A DNA stretch of 64,000 nucleotides from Candidatus Poseidoniaceae archaeon (GCA_938084675.1 CALKGM010000001.1:51508-115507); one strand, 5' to 3'; positions 35,116 to 45,720 are shown, numbered from the stretch's first letter. Made by a program: numbers and translations. The notes: generated by a model from the letters alone, not told the origin.

Positions 35116-38100
35116 TCAGTAATCCCAGTCTTTTCCGTCTTCGGCACCGTCTCCGCCTTCGCCATCTCCTCGTGTGAGGATGAAGGCTCCAACGATGAAT
35201 GCAACGATAATGACTCCAACGATTGCGCCCCATGCACCCATAGGGATGCCGCCGCTTGTTGAATCTCCGTCGTCACCAATGGTACCGTTACCGTCTGCAT
35301 TGGTATTGTCTGCTTGACGATAATAGTCGATACTGTTCATCGATGCTGCGGAATTCATGTTTTCAAGAGCATCCATTGGAACTGCTGTGAAGTAGTAAGT
35401 AAACGAACCTGCAGTGGTTGGCTGAGCGATGGTAACTGTGTTTCCGGCATCAACCTGGACCATGTCTGGGCAGTTGGTTGGCATGTCGGCTGCAGTGAAA
35501 GATTCAGCTCGCTGGTAGCACACATGCCACATTGCGACATCGGAGGAGTCGCCTTCAACATTCCACTTAACGATCCAGTTCTCGCCATCTTCTTCAATCG
35601 TAAGGCTGGTGGCTGCAACATCTCCTGCAACCCTCTTGTCTGCTGTAGCATTACCAATACCGGGTGTTGAGCAACCCTCAAGGTTGCAGACAGCCACTGT
35701 AGCAGTGTACACAGTGTCGTGAGTAGTGGAGGGTCCAGCCAAGGTGAAGGTGCGGTCTTCATCAGGCACGGTCTGGTTGACCACTTCGGTCGTTCCGTCT
35801 GTGACGATGAGGCGCACACTGTCTCCTGTTCGTAGAGGTAGGTTTTCAAGATCCCAACTCATTCCGATAGCTCCTCCTTTGAGTGCGTCGATTGCAAAGT
35901 TACTGATTGCAGCCGTGGGGATTTCCCCACCGACAAGTTCTCCGCCCATCAGCACCATAGTTCCGGTTGGAATCACTGGGCTGTTTGCAGGGATGGAGTA
36001 AGTGAAAATTGCCTTGGTTGCATCGTCAGGGCTGTCTTCAGAGGTGTCGTCCAAAACAATCCACTTACCGCTTCCGTCAATGTACCAAAGACTGGTAGCA
36101 TCGAGGGACTTGTCAACGGACACTGAGAGGGATTGGGTCAAAATATCACCCGAGGTAAACGTGGTTGAAGGTTGGTAGTCAACAACTGCAACCGCGTCAT
36201 AGTTACCAGCAAAGCCATCCAGCTCTACGTCAGAGTATTTCTCCAGTTCATCGGAATCAGTTACATCGTTCACTGCGATTGTAAAGTTGCTTTGCAAGAA
36301 GTATTGAATCGGATATGTCACTTCGATACCAGATTCTGTGGAATCCAATCCAATAGCGTTGTTCCAAATACTCAAGATCATTTCTTGACTAACTTCTCCG
36401 CCGTGGTTGTCTGTGACAACGACGGTGACTGGGAAGATGGTAACGTATTCTGCAAGAATCATTGATGTGCAAACGGTACCGCCGGTGGATTGAGTACCAC
36501 CGCATCCAGGAATTATACCTCCAGGGATGTTGTAAGCAAAGTTGAGTCCTTCACCCGATGGGTCATCAACATCGAAGGCTGTTACGGCAAATTGCAACAT
36601 ATCTTCTTGGCCGACAACAAGGTCTCCCTGTGTGACCAATTCAAACGAAGTGATGAGAGGGAGGTTGTTAACTACATTGGAAACCATGGTTCGGTCGTTG
36701 TTACTTGTCCGCATGTCAAATGCGCCCGTTGCTCCAACTGTAGTCGGCTTGTCAGCCATAACCAATTCAAATTCAAAGGTATATTCACCGGGTTCAAGGT
36801 TAACCAGAACACACACGCTTCCGATTTCGAGACCAGGCCCACCGAGAGGTTGGTATTCATACGGCACTTCTGTACCTTCCATGCAGCTGGATAATACGCC
36901 TGAGTCAACTACAGTTGTCCCAAGAGATACCGTATAACTGACGTTCCAGTCGTATCCGACCATGGGGTTGGAGCCGCGGTGTTGTACTTCTGCGTAAATT
37001 CGTGAGGCACCTACGTTGAGGTCTGCTCCAGCAGAGTCTTCAACAAAGTTGGATGATTGTCCAGTTCCGTCAGAGTTGTATCCTTGGTAAACACCCATGC
37101 GGGAGACGCGGATGTCGTGGTAATTCTCGACTGCACCAGTGATTTCTGAATAATCTGTTGCCGGTCGGTCGTCTCCGGTTTCTGTGACTTCGCAAGAGTG
37201 GAGGTACGTTGTAACGTTTCCATCGTCCTCAAAGGTCTGTACGCAATCTGCCAGTTGGCCGAACACCACGTAGGATACTACCGAAGCGTCCACGACAAAT
37301 TTACTTGTGTTTTGTTGTGCGTCTGGAGTAACGATTCCGGTATAGGTCCACGGGGACTGGTAGTCCAGGATGGTTCGGGTAGCAGAAGTCGTATCATTGA
37401 GATCAGTTTCATTTTGGAAGGTCAATGTGTTTGGGGTGGAGACTCCAGCCATGAATGTGGAAATTCCACCGTTCGATGTGAGGTCATCATTGTTCACACC
37501 ACCAGTTGCTGATTGAACGACACCGGTAAGTGCGAGACGAATCTCAACATTCCGAGGGGAGAATGTATCTGAGCCGTCCGCCGTTACGGTGAGCGTGAAA
37601 CCGCTTGGGTCCGAACCTGTGACGGAAGTTGATCCGTCGTCCCATTCCAAGTCAACCTTAACATCAAACCAGTCAGTAACGCGAACTTCAATTTGCTGTG
37701 CATTGTTTGCAATGTCAGCATCAGTTGGAGAATCTACTGAAATTTCAATGATGTAGAGTCCTTGAGTAGGAGTCCATGCAATATCTTGTCCAGCATACTG
37801 TAGAGTATATTTCCCAGCCCCGAGATAGGAGTTCGCAGAGAATGGGTGAGGCGTAACTGATGAATCAAAGTCACAAACGGTACCATCGTCACAAATAGCG
37901 TCGAGGTTTTCCCACTGCAAATCATTTCCAGTGGCGTCCTTTGCGATCATGCCGACTGCACCGGTAGAATCGGTAATGTACACGGTGACGGTGTAACTTA
38001 GTTCGTCAACCGATGCATCACCGATATTCTGGATGTATGCGGCAAAGTTGGTGACTTCACCAACTTTGAGTTCGTTGCGGCACCCGTTGGCGTCGCAAAT

Positions 38101-38262
38101 TGTTTCTTTAGGTGTCGTGATGGCAAGGACGGATGGGTCAGCGCCTGCGCGTGCTCCTGCGTCCTCAATCACCACGGTTTCTTCCAACTCGGTAAAGTCA
38201 ATGCCAGCAAAAAAACTGGTTAACATTAGCAATCCGAGAATCATAGGTGTCATATTCTTCAT
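35116..38262 (-). CDS. 1048-aa secreted surface protein with CARDB-like/Ig-like domains and C-terminal TM
   Basis: Signal peptide MILGLLMLTSFFAG; repeated 'VTVYITDSTG...', 'VDSPTDADIANNAQQIEVRV' CARDB-like segments; TM AWGAIVGVIIVAFIVGAFILT at the C-terminus. Confidence 0.88.
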   Translation of the reverse strand: MKNMTPMILGLLMLTSFFAGIDFTELEETVVIEDAGARAGADPSVLAITTPKETICDANGCRNELKVGEVTNFAAYIQNIGDASVDELSYTVTVYITDSTGAVGMIAKDATGNDLQWENLDAICDDGTVCDFDSSVTPHPFSANSYLGAGKYTLQYAGQDIAWTPTQGLYIIEISVDSPTDADIANNAQQIEVRVTDWFDVKVDLEWDDGSTSVTGSDPSGFTLTVTADGSDTFSPRNVEIRLALTGVVQSATGGVNNDDLTSNGGISTFMAGVSTPNTLTFQNETDLNDTTSATRTILDYQSPWTYTGIVTPDAQQNTSKFVVDASVVSYVVFGQLADCVQTFEDDGNVTTYLHSCEVTETGDDRPATDYSEITGAVENYHDIRVSRMGVYQGYNSDGTGQSSNFVEDSAGADLNVGASRIYAEVQHRGSNPMVGYDWNVSYTVSLGTTVVDSGVLSSCMEGTEVPYEYQPLGGPGLEIGSVCVLVNLEPGEYTFEFELVMADKPTTVGATGAFDMRTSNNDRTMVSNVVNNLPLITSFELVTQGDLVVGQEDMLQFAVTAFDVDDPSGEGLNFAYNIPGGIIPGCGGTQSTGGTVCTSMILAEYVTIFPVTVVVTDNHGGEVSQEMILSIWNNAIGLDSTESGIEVTYPIQYFLQSNFTIAVNDVTDSDELEKYSDVELDGFAGNYDAVAVVDYQPSTTFTSGDILTQSLSVSVDKSLDATSLWYIDGSGKWIVLDDTSEDSPDDATKAIFTYSIPANSPVIPTGTMVLMGGELVGGEIPTAAISNFAIDALKGGAIGMSWDLENLPLRTGDSVRLIVTDGTTEVVNQTVPDEDRTFTLAGPSTTHDTVYTATVAVCNLEGCSTPGIGNATADKRVAGDVAATSLTIEEDGENWIVKWNVEGDSSDVAMWHVCYQRAESFTAADMPTNCPDMVQVDAGNTVTIAQPTTAGSFTYYFTAVPMDALENMNSAASMNSIDYYRQADNTNADGNGTIGDDGDSTSGGIPMGAWGAIVGVIIVAFIVGAFILTRGDGEGGDGAEDGKDWDY

Positions 38263-38308
38263 GTCAGTACCCCCGAAGGTTCGGTATATCTCCCCACGCC
38301 ATCTGTCG

Positions 38309-38317
38309 TATTTATAC
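38309..38317 (-). promoter_or_regulatory. TATA box (GTATAAATA) for the 1048-aa surface gene
   Basis: Canonical archaeal TATA-like element ~47 nt upstream of ATG 38262, placing initiation in a ~20-25 nt 5' UTR. Confidence 0.55.
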
Positions 38318-38456
38318 TAACGCGAAGATGTGGATAGAAGATAGAGCGGTAATTGGCAATAAATGATACATAAATAACAGCGCAGTGGGCCAGAATGGGG
38401 TGGAACTAGTGCGTTATTTTTGTAATTTTCCACTGGATGGAATTTACTTCAAAGAG

Positions 38457-41400
38457 TTACATATTCCTTAGAGCTGCAGATGGTGGAATCTTTGATGCTC
38501 GCTTCGTTGGGCCATATGTAGCCACCAAGGCGATGAACCAACCGGAAATAAATAACATCATTGTTGATGCCCATGGGAACACAAACGCCGCCCCTTCAGC
38601 CTCCCATATTGCTTTGTAGAGGACGAGGTGGAATCCATAGCCGATCAAGAGGCCGTTTAGCATCCCCAGGGCGGCGATCCATGAAACCTCAATAATGAAA
38701 ATAGCCAAAACATGGCTTTGACGGAACCCTATCGCCCTTAACATACCGATGGTGGTTCTCCGTTCGCTCACGTTCCGCACCGTGACGACTGCGATCCCAG
38801 CAACTCCGACAATGAGTCCAAGCGCCAAATATCCTTGGAAGAGTGAAAGGATTGCGAGAACAAGCGATTGTATCACCATGACTTCTTCAGATACGGTTTG
38901 AACTGAAACGCTCTGTTCAGCAAGTGATTGTGCCAGAACTGAATCAAGTTCCAAAGCTGCTTCACGGACTTGCTCTGATTTGCCTTGGGCTGAAACTGAA
39001 TCCAAAGAAGCTGATTCATCGAAGGGCTGAGCGGAATCTGAAACGCTCACATACATCCGTGTGACTTGACCGCTAAACTGTTCTTCAACGATTTCACCGT
39101 TCATCCAAACACCCGGTGAAAAGATGTAAGACGATTGTTCAAGGAATCCTCCAACTTGTACAGTTCGCGTGTTTTTTGGGTTTGAAAAGTCAATTAGTGA
39201 AATTGAATCTCCAATTGAAAATTGCAATGGGACAATTGTTGCTCCATCTGTGGTAGATTCAAGCCCAAAGGAGGCGTCAAGGAATACGATGTCATCGAAC
39301 TCCTCAATGGAGTTCCACGCCTCTTTCTCCGTCTCTCCTAACCCTTCATCCCAAGCGTAGAGAGGCAGTCCACCATGAGAAGAAAAACCCTCATCAAAAC
39401 CTCTTAACAAATACGGCATCCGTTCTCCAGATGCGTCTTCAAGATGAACCGGCGCACGGTGGATGCGACCAACTGCATCGATATTGGTCATTGCTTCGTG
39501 TTCAATTCCCCACAATGATGGGTCACTGTCCAGTTCAATTGGCCGAGAGCGTGATGAAGTGAGAAGCAGTTCAAATTCACCTTCTGCGTCTTCAACAAAG
39601 GATGATGAATAGGTGTCAAATTGGGCCGTATATCCAGAGAGTACAACGACTGAAAACATGGTTATTGAGAACATACCCATGACGACTGCGGTTCGAACTG
39701 GATGGGCAAGAGGATGAGCCAGTGAAACGGGGCCAACAACGCCAAACTTTCGTGTGATCATCTTTGATTTTGTAATCCGCTTAACGGCCAATGGCGCAAT
39801 GCTGGTTAGAACCATGACCCCCGAGAGCACTTGGAGGAGTCCAAGAACGATGAAGGTGAGTTCATCTGCTTTCATTGAGGACCGAATCGGGTCAATCGGG
39901 CCCAAGAGTAATGTCCATACAAGCCACGAACTTCCCAGAGCCCCCAGGGTATTTCTTGGACCATGTCGACTCCATCGCGCCCATCTTGGCCGAGATGAGA
40001 GCCATACTGGAAGTTGCCACGTTAGAAGTGGAACAAACATGAGCAATGTAAACACTCCACTGAGGACGTATGCGGCGTAGGACAATCCACTTGAAGTACC
40101 AATTACAACGAGGCCTCCAAGACACAAGACGAGGCCTCCTAAACCAATGATCTGGATCAATAAGACCCCCCACGGCACTCCCTTTGACAGAACGAGGCGT
40201 CCACCACGAAGTGCCTTAACGATGTTCAATTGTGCATTCCAAAACGCAGTAGCCCATAGCAGACCAATAGCGAGGAGGGACCCCCAAATCCACCCGGATA
40301 AAAACGAATCTAACGTCCAATCAAAGCGGAAGGATTGGGCCCCAACAGAAGCAAAAATCGAAGAAAAACCAACGGAGATAACCCATGCTAAACCTAATCC
40401 GAGTAGCGAGCCAAGGCCACCTGCTATGACTGAGAGAACCAGTCCCTCCTGTACGAAGAACGCCCGAGCGTCGCTTGAACGTAGACCTAAAGCCCGTGCG
40501 ATCGCTAGTTCACTCCTACGAACATCGGCAAGCAGCATAATTATCGTGAGCACAAGCAACACTCCTGCAGCAATGGTAAACGTACCAAAAACGAGAAACA
40601 TAGCAGAAAGCAAACCGGAGGATTCTGCTGCTTGTCGGGCTGCGTCAACCTTAACTGCCCTTACTCCGAGAAATACATCGTCGATTGTACTTTGTTCGTC
40701 AAACCAAGCAGTAAGATTCGCAACAGCAGAATCTGAACCGCCACCAGCAAATAAGCCACCTGAAAGGAGCAATAATGAACGTTCATCATCATCCGCAAGT
40801 GATAATTTTTCAGCGTCCTCGAGATGAATTAAGCCAAGAACAACAGCCTCAAGCTCTGTCAGCTGCTCAAAACCAGGAAGCGATGCATAAATGCCATCAT
40901 TCTGCAGAAATAATGCTGTATCATTCCCATATGCATACGGGATTACTCCTTTGACAGAAACAGTTAGATTTGTATCATCCAGCTGGAGTCCCTGAAGACG
41001 ATTGGATACCGCAACATGTCCAAGTTCCACATCAACTGTGGAATTTTCCCCTCCAAATGCAAGGAACATCTGTGGAAACCGACCAAAACCTGGTGCATCA
41101 GACATAACGGGTAACCGTACAGATTCAATCTCTCCAGAGGAAGTATTCCATCGCAACAATCCATGGTCCTGCGTGCACCAAGCCGACTGGTTATCCGCCA
41201 ATGACCATGCGACTGCGTTGCATTGGGGATGAAGGTCGAAAACTTCACCAGAATCCTCTTCTGCCCACGATGAAGCGTCTGAGGCTACAAACGACAAGTT
41301 CTCCAATCCATTGCTGATGTAGTACGAGGTCGATAACAGGCCTTCAATGCGCAAGTGGACGTTCTCGTCAACGTTAAGGTCGTAAGACAAGACAGAGGCT

Positions 41401-43043
41401 GGAGGAGTTATGCTGAGGTTATGTATTTCCGTTTGATTGTAATCCTTTGACAGAACGTGAATCCTTAGAGATTCTTCACCCGCTTCAACAGCCCACCATC
41501 TGTCCGAGCCGTGTGCTACCGCCTCAACGGGGTACTCCGTACCGTAGGTGGCAACCGAGGACTCATCGACTTCAAGTTCATCGGCTAGAACCATCCCGTC
41601 ACCGTGAGCTAAGGAAGCAGACGTGCCTTCATCTGTGAAGGCTATGTCGTTGAGAGTATCGCCGCTGTCAACCTGCCAAATCCAAGCCTCATTCGTAGAG
41701 TAGAGTTGGAACCCAGCGCCGGATGGACTGGAGTGCCAGAGTGCAGTTGAACTGTCTTTGAGTAAGGTGACATCACTATCTGCAAGCGTAAGCAACGGTT
41801 CACCGGCGACAACAACATCGATGAGGGGGGCCTGTAACACTTCCATCAAGACTCCATTGGGGTAAAGAGACGTTTGATTTTCCCTCAGCCCCCGAACATC
41901 ATCTCCATTGATCCTTCCCAAGTTAGCCGTTGATGATATCGTTACGGCGCCTGTAGTTGTATCAAGCGAAATGTTGAGTCCTGAATCAGAGGAAGTAAAG
42001 GCTGCGTCAAGATGTTCACGAATCTGTACGCTTACTTCTTCCACATCTTCGTCGCTTAATTCATCGTCAAGGGCAATTGAAAGCCGACTGATGGAGTTCC
42101 CGAGTTCAGCCAAAGATTGCGCTGTACCGAGGTCGGTGAATACCGCTGGTGATTGAGAACCAGCCATCGCCCCCTGCCCCTCATTTGCCACAACAGCAGT
42201 AATGGAAACTTCTTGGACACGGCGAACGCGTTGTTGGTCTTCATCGGTGATGTACCAGCCCATATCGGTACGGTCTCCAACTTCAAGACCAAGTTCTTCA
42301 CTTGCCGCTAAGTTGATTGCAATTTGAGGCAAAGTCGCTCCGTCGTTGGCTTTGGCCAGTTCAGAAAAACGTAGGCCCTCATCTCCGCCAAGCGCTGCCC
42401 AAACACCCATTGCATCAACCGTAGAATTACGAGCAAACCATGAAACAGAGGGTTCTGAGACGCCGTCAGAGCCGCTCAAGCTCACCGAGGTGGCCCAACC
42501 GTATTGTCGACCCTTCAACAATGGGTTAAGCGAAGCGTCATTTTCCATGGCACTCCAAGCGATTTCTGCGGTCTGTTGGTCAAAAAGAACGGGAACACCT
42601 GTTTGAGGATTGAGCCCCGAGAGGAGCACATCGGTTTCACCCCAAGCCGCTTCAACCTCATAGCCTACCGTAGCGTCCAGAGAATCTCCAACCACCAAGG
42701 AGGAGGTAATAATTGACGAGGCAATAACAAGGCCTGCAACCATCAAAACTGATTGCCTACGCCGACGACGAATATTTTCCCAAGCCAGGCGCCAAACGAC
42801 GAGACGTTGAGGGATGAGGAGAGGTTGGAGCAAGGTGAGTGAAATGATTCCCGCCAGCAAACCGCCCATGAAGGCGTTGACATCGGATAAGCCCAACCAT
42901 AGGAGAAACCACAGAAGTAAGAAGGCATCAACTGAAGGTCCAAAAACCAAGATAAGTTTTGAAAAGAGAGGAAGGGACGAAGTTCGCCCCGCTGCAAGCA
43001 ATGCTCCAACACTCAATGTCGTGACCAACACAATGAGGAGCAC
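38457..43043 (-). CDS. giant (1528 aa) FtsX/MacB-like ABC permease
   Basis: FtsX-type TM segments and motifs (ENIRRRRRQSVLMVAGLVIASSIITSSLVVGDSL; ELAIARALGLRSSDARAFFVQEG; RTTIGMLRAIGFRQSHVLAIFIIE); large extracytoplasmic regions. Confidence 0.9.
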   Translation of the reverse strand: MLLIVLVTTLSVGALLAAGRTSSLPLFSKLILVFGPSVDAFLLLWFLLWLGLSDVNAFMGGLLAGIISLTLLQPLLIPQRLVVWRLAWENIRRRRRQSVLMVAGLVIASSIITSSLVVGDSLDATVGYEVEAAWGETDVLLSGLNPQTGVPVLFDQQTAEIAWSAMENDASLNPLLKGRQYGWATSVSLSGSDGVSEPSVSWFARNSTVDAMGVWAALGGDEGLRFSELAKANDGATLPQIAINLAASEELGLEVGDRTDMGWYITDEDQQRVRRVQEVSITAVVANEGQGAMAGSQSPAVFTDLGTAQSLAELGNSISRLSIALDDELSDEDVEEVSVQIREHLDAAFTSSDSGLNISLDTTTGAVTISSTANLGRINGDDVRGLRENQTSLYPNGVLMEVLQAPLIDVVVAGEPLLTLADSDVTLLKDSSTALWHSSPSGAGFQLYSTNEAWIWQVDSGDTLNDIAFTDEGTSASLAHGDGMVLADELEVDESSVATYGTEYPVEAVAHGSDRWWAVEAGEESLRIHVLSKDYNQTEIHNLSITPPASVLSYDLNVDENVHLRIEGLLSTSYYISNGLENLSFVASDASSWAEEDSGEVFDLHPQCNAVAWSLADNQSAWCTQDHGLLRWNTSSGEIESVRLPVMSDAPGFGRFPQMFLAFGGENSTVDVELGHVAVSNRLQGLQLDDTNLTVSVKGVIPYAYGNDTALFLQNDGIYASLPGFEQLTELEAVVLGLIHLEDAEKLSLADDDERSLLLLSGGLFAGGGSDSAVANLTAWFDEQSTIDDVFLGVRAVKVDAARQAAESSGLLSAMFLVFGTFTIAAGVLLVLTIIMLLADVRRSELAIARALGLRSSDARAFFVQEGLVLSVIAGGLGSLLGLGLAWVISVGFSSIFASVGAQSFRFDWTLDSFLSGWIWGSLLAIGLLWATAFWNAQLNIVKALRGGRLVLSKGVPWGVLLIQIIGLGGLVLCLGGLVVIGTSSGLSYAAYVLSGVFTLLMFVPLLTWQLPVWLSSRPRWARWSRHGPRNTLGALGSSWLVWTLLLGPIDPIRSSMKADELTFIVLGLLQVLSGVMVLTSIAPLAVKRITKSKMITRKFGVVGPVSLAHPLAHPVRTAVVMGMFSITMFSVVVLSGYTAQFDTYSSSFVEDAEGEFELLLTSSRSRPIELDSDPSLWGIEHEAMTNIDAVGRIHRAPVHLEDASGERMPYLLRGFDEGFSSHGGLPLYAWDEGLGETEKEAWNSIEEFDDIVFLDASFGLESTTDGATIVPLQFSIGDSISLIDFSNPKNTRTVQVGGFLEQSSYIFSPGVWMNGEIVEEQFSGQVTRMYVSVSDSAQPFDESASLDSVSAQGKSEQVREAALELDSVLAQSLAEQSVSVQTVSEEVMVIQSLVLAILSLFQGYLALGLIVGVAGIAVVTVRNVSERRTTIGMLRAIGFRQSHVLAIFIIEVSWIAALGMLNGLLIGYGFHLVLYKAIWEAEGAAFVFPWASTMMLFISGWFIALVATYGPTKRASKIPPSAALRNM

Positions 43044-43060
43044 GGCCGAAAAAAGCAGAA

Positions 43061-43765
43061 TTATTCCTCCTCGCTGCCGGGCTTACGTTGATCGTTGACA
43101 ACCAATCCGTCACTCATTGTGATGATTCGTTCACATTGTTTCGCAATTTCTCTGTCGTGGGTCACGATAAGAAAGGTCGTGTTGAGTTCTTTGTTCATTG
43201 TTTTCAGAAGTTTCATGACTTCATTTGAAGTGGATGTATCCAAGTTCCCAGTAGGTTCATCACAGAGAATGATAGAGGGTTTGTGAACGATTGCGCGGGC
43301 AACTGCAACACGTTGCTGCTGCCCTCCTGAAAGTTCTGCAGGTCGGTGTTCTGCTCGCTCTGAAAGACCAACTCGACTGAGCGCCTCTCGTGCATCTCTT
43401 CTCGCATCTGATGGTTGCTGACCTAAAAGGAGCAGAGGGAGTTCAACATTTTCCACGGCCGAAAGGACTGGAAGGAGGTTGAAATCTTGAAAAATAAATC
43501 CGAAATGTTCAGCACGTAAATCTGTACGGGCATTGTCACTGATACCGTATAATGGAGAGCCATTGACCGATACGTTTCCCGACGAGGGCTCATCAATTCC
43601 GGAGAGAATATTCAGGAGTGTCGTTTTCCCGCAGCCGGAAGGACCCATGACGGCAACCATATCTCCATTGCGGACCGTTAACTCCACCCCACGTACCGCT
43701 TGGACTGTTGATTCACCGGCTTGGTAGAGTTTCCACAGGCCAGTGGCCTCAAGAGCGTGGGTCAT
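43061..43765 (-). CDS. ABC transporter ATP-binding protein (LolD/MacB type)
   Basis: [42 protein letters not shown]. Start chosen at MTHALEATGLWKLY. Confidence 0.93.
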   Translation of the reverse strand: MTHALEATGLWKLYQAGESTVQAVRGVELTVRNGDMVAVMGPSGCGKTTLLNILSGIDEPSSGNVSVNGSPLYGISDNARTDLRAEHFGFIFQDFNLLPVLSAVENVELPLLLLGQQPSDARRDAREALSRVGLSERAEHRPAELSGGQQQRVAVARAIVHKPSIILCDEPTGNLDTSTSNEVMKLLKTMNKELNTTFLIVTHDREIAKQCERIITMSDGLVVNDQRKPGSEEE

Positions 43766-43816
43766 AATTGTACCAAAGAGAACTGCGTTGATAAAGTCCT
43801 GCCCGCAGGCAGTACC

Positions 43817-44071
43817 ATGACTGGTTCCACAGAGCATATCACGGTGAGCGTGCTTGCATTTGGGCCACTCGCTGAACGGCTAGGTGGAAGAGAACACACT
43901 TACGAACTTCTAGAGAATACGACTGTTGAGGGGTTCATTGAACTCGTAGGATTGTACGAATGGATTTCATTTGGCCTTACCGTTGCCATTGACGGCGAAC
44001 GATGTGATGTAAGCACTGTCTTGACGAACGGCTGTGAAGTCGCACTGTTACCACCAGTTAGCGGCGGATAA
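43817..44071 (+). CDS. MoaD/ThiS family ubiquitin-like sulfur carrier protein
   Basis: Beta-grasp pattern VSVLAFGPLAERLGGREHTYEL... with C-terminal VALLPPVSGG diglycine. Confidence 0.88.
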   Translation: MTGSTEHITVSVLAFGPLAERLGGREHTYELLENTTVEGFIELVGLYEWISFGLTVAIDGERCDVSTVLTNGCEVALLPPVSGG

Positions 44072-44142
44072 GCCCTCTCAGGTGAGATTTGAAGGAAAGC
44101 CTTCAACAACGGGGAGCAACACGGTTAGCATGAGGAAGCAAC

Positions 44143-44457
44143 ATGGCCTTCACACCAGGACCTCTTGAACTCGTCATCCTTCTGGGCTTGTTTTTCCTTT
44201 TGTTTGGAGCACAACGCCTTCCAGAAGTAGCAAATGCGCTGGGCCGATCGAAAGGAGAATTCCAGAAAGGTTTAGCTGAAACGACTCAAATCGGCGACCC
44301 GGTCAAAACGGTTACAGATCTTGAAGCCGGTGGGCGAACACCAGAACAAGTGTTGATGGATCGTGCTAAAGCAGTCGGAATTGACCCTGCTGGTATGGCG
44401 ATAGAAGATTTGGAAAAGAAAGTCGCTGCTCTTGAAGCCCTTGAAGACGACCAGTGA
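44143..44457 (+). CDS. tatA: twin-arginine translocase TatA/TatB family protein
   Basis: GPLELVILLGLFFLLFGAQRLPEVANALGRSKGEFQKG. Confidence 0.9.
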   Translation: MAFTPGPLELVILLGLFFLLFGAQRLPEVANALGRSKGEFQKGLAETTQIGDPVKTVTDLEAGGRTPEQVLMDRAKAVGIDPAGMAIEDLEKKVAALEALEDDQ

Positions 44458-44463
44458 AGGTGT

Positions 44464-44964
44464 TCACCGCTTCTTCATTCGCTTGATTTCGGTTGGAGAC
44501 CCACACCGTTCGCATTCACCAACAGCACCCCGTTTTGACCGCTTGGCGTCTTTAGGAACTGGGAAGGTCGCTCTGCATCCAGTGCACCTCAACTCCCACC
44601 TCCATACTTGATTCGCCCCTTTTGTATTGACCGAACGCACTTGGCCGCCATGGTGCTTGAAGGCGTTTTGAAGCCGGTAATCGTCGGTCACAAGTTCAAG
44701 AGAGAGGCCTACTGCAAGGGCGAGAACATCCAAATCAACATCTGACAGTCGTGGTAAATCTCCGCTTGCTGATGCGACAGCTTTTGCTTCCTCAAGCCAT
44801 TGAACCGGAACCGCCCTCCATTCAATCGGAGCGGATTCCAAAAGCAAAGAGCGGGTTTCGCTAACGGATGCAAGTTCATCAAGTTGAGAAAATGCACAAA
44901 TTCCACCACTCAACTCAGGAACCGGCCAATGGAGCAATGCTGCAGTGTCGAGCACTCGGTTCAT
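44464..44964 (-). CDS. NOB1-like PIN-domain endoribonuclease with C-terminal Zn ribbon
   Basis: RVLDTAALL..., LDVLALAVGLSLELVTDDYRLQN, CTGCRATFPV...CERCGSPT. Confidence 0.88.
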   Translation of the reverse strand: MNRVLDTAALLHWPVPELSGGICAFSQLDELASVSETRSLLLESAPIEWRAVPVQWLEEAKAVASASGDLPRLSDVDLDVLALAVGLSLELVTDDYRLQNAFKHHGGQVRSVNTKGANQVWRWELRCTGCRATFPVPKDAKRSKRGAVGECERCGSPTEIKRMKKR

Positions 44965-45041
44965 GTATCGGTCATGAGAACCACCATGATGAAGACACCG
45001 TTCACCCCTATCTTCATCAAAGAAACCCAACTCCGAACATC

Positions 45042-45653
45042 ATGGGTTGGAAAGAGCAGACACTTGAGGTGTTCGAAATCTTTGGACCAGCCACCCTCGC
45101 TGTTGTTTCATTTACAGAAGCCATCATCCAACCGGTACCTCCAGACGTGCTCTATCTGCCCATGCTCGTAAATGCTATGGGAGACACACCGCTGATTGTT
45201 TGGCTTTGGCTGGTGGTCACCATCAGTTCGGTATTAGGTTCCCTCGTTGGATATTTTATCGGGAAAAAATGGGGAACCTCACTCATGATTCGTTTTGGCC
45301 AAGAACGACATCTGTCCAAATTGGAACAATTGACACAACGTTACGGTTCTTGGGGGATCTTCATTGCAGCCTTTTCTCCAATTCCATACAAAGTCCTTGG
45401 ATGGATGGCTGGAATGGGCGACATGGAACGTAAACCGTTCCTTGCAGCGGGTTTCTTGGGACGAGGACTCCGATTTGGCCTCGAAGCGGTCCTCATTGGC
45501 ATCTATGGAAGCCAAGCATTGGACGTCATGAATTGGTTTCTTGACAACGAAATACTGCTTGCAATCATCCTTTTGGGAGGTTTAGCACTGACTTGGTATG
45601 CGTGGCAGTGGTGGTCTGGCCTTGATTCAGATGCCACCGCACCATCGCAATGA
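45042..45653 (+). CDS. DedA/YqaA family (SNARE-associated) membrane protein
   Basis: FTEAIIQPVPPDVLYLPML, GSLVGYFIGKKWG, FSPIPYKVLGWMAGMG. Confidence 0.85.
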   Translation: MGWKEQTLEVFEIFGPATLAVVSFTEAIIQPVPPDVLYLPMLVNAMGDTPLIVWLWLVVTISSVLGSLVGYFIGKKWGTSLMIRFGQERHLSKLEQLTQRYGSWGIFIAAFSPIPYKVLGWMAGMGDMERKPFLAAGFLGRGLRFGLEAVLIGIYGSQALDVMNWFLDNEILLAIILLGGLALTWYAWQWWSGLDSDATAPSQ

Positions 45654-45720
45654 ACCTTCATCCCAAGCATACATCACAACGGGAACGGTTATGAAGAGGT
45701 GGTCGGTGGACGCAAATGGC

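Noticed and set aside
38270-38285. Inverted repeat CCGAA-gg-TTCGG in the leader of the 1048-aa gene
   Set aside because: Five-bp arms with a 2-nt spacer; not convincing as hairpin or operator alone.
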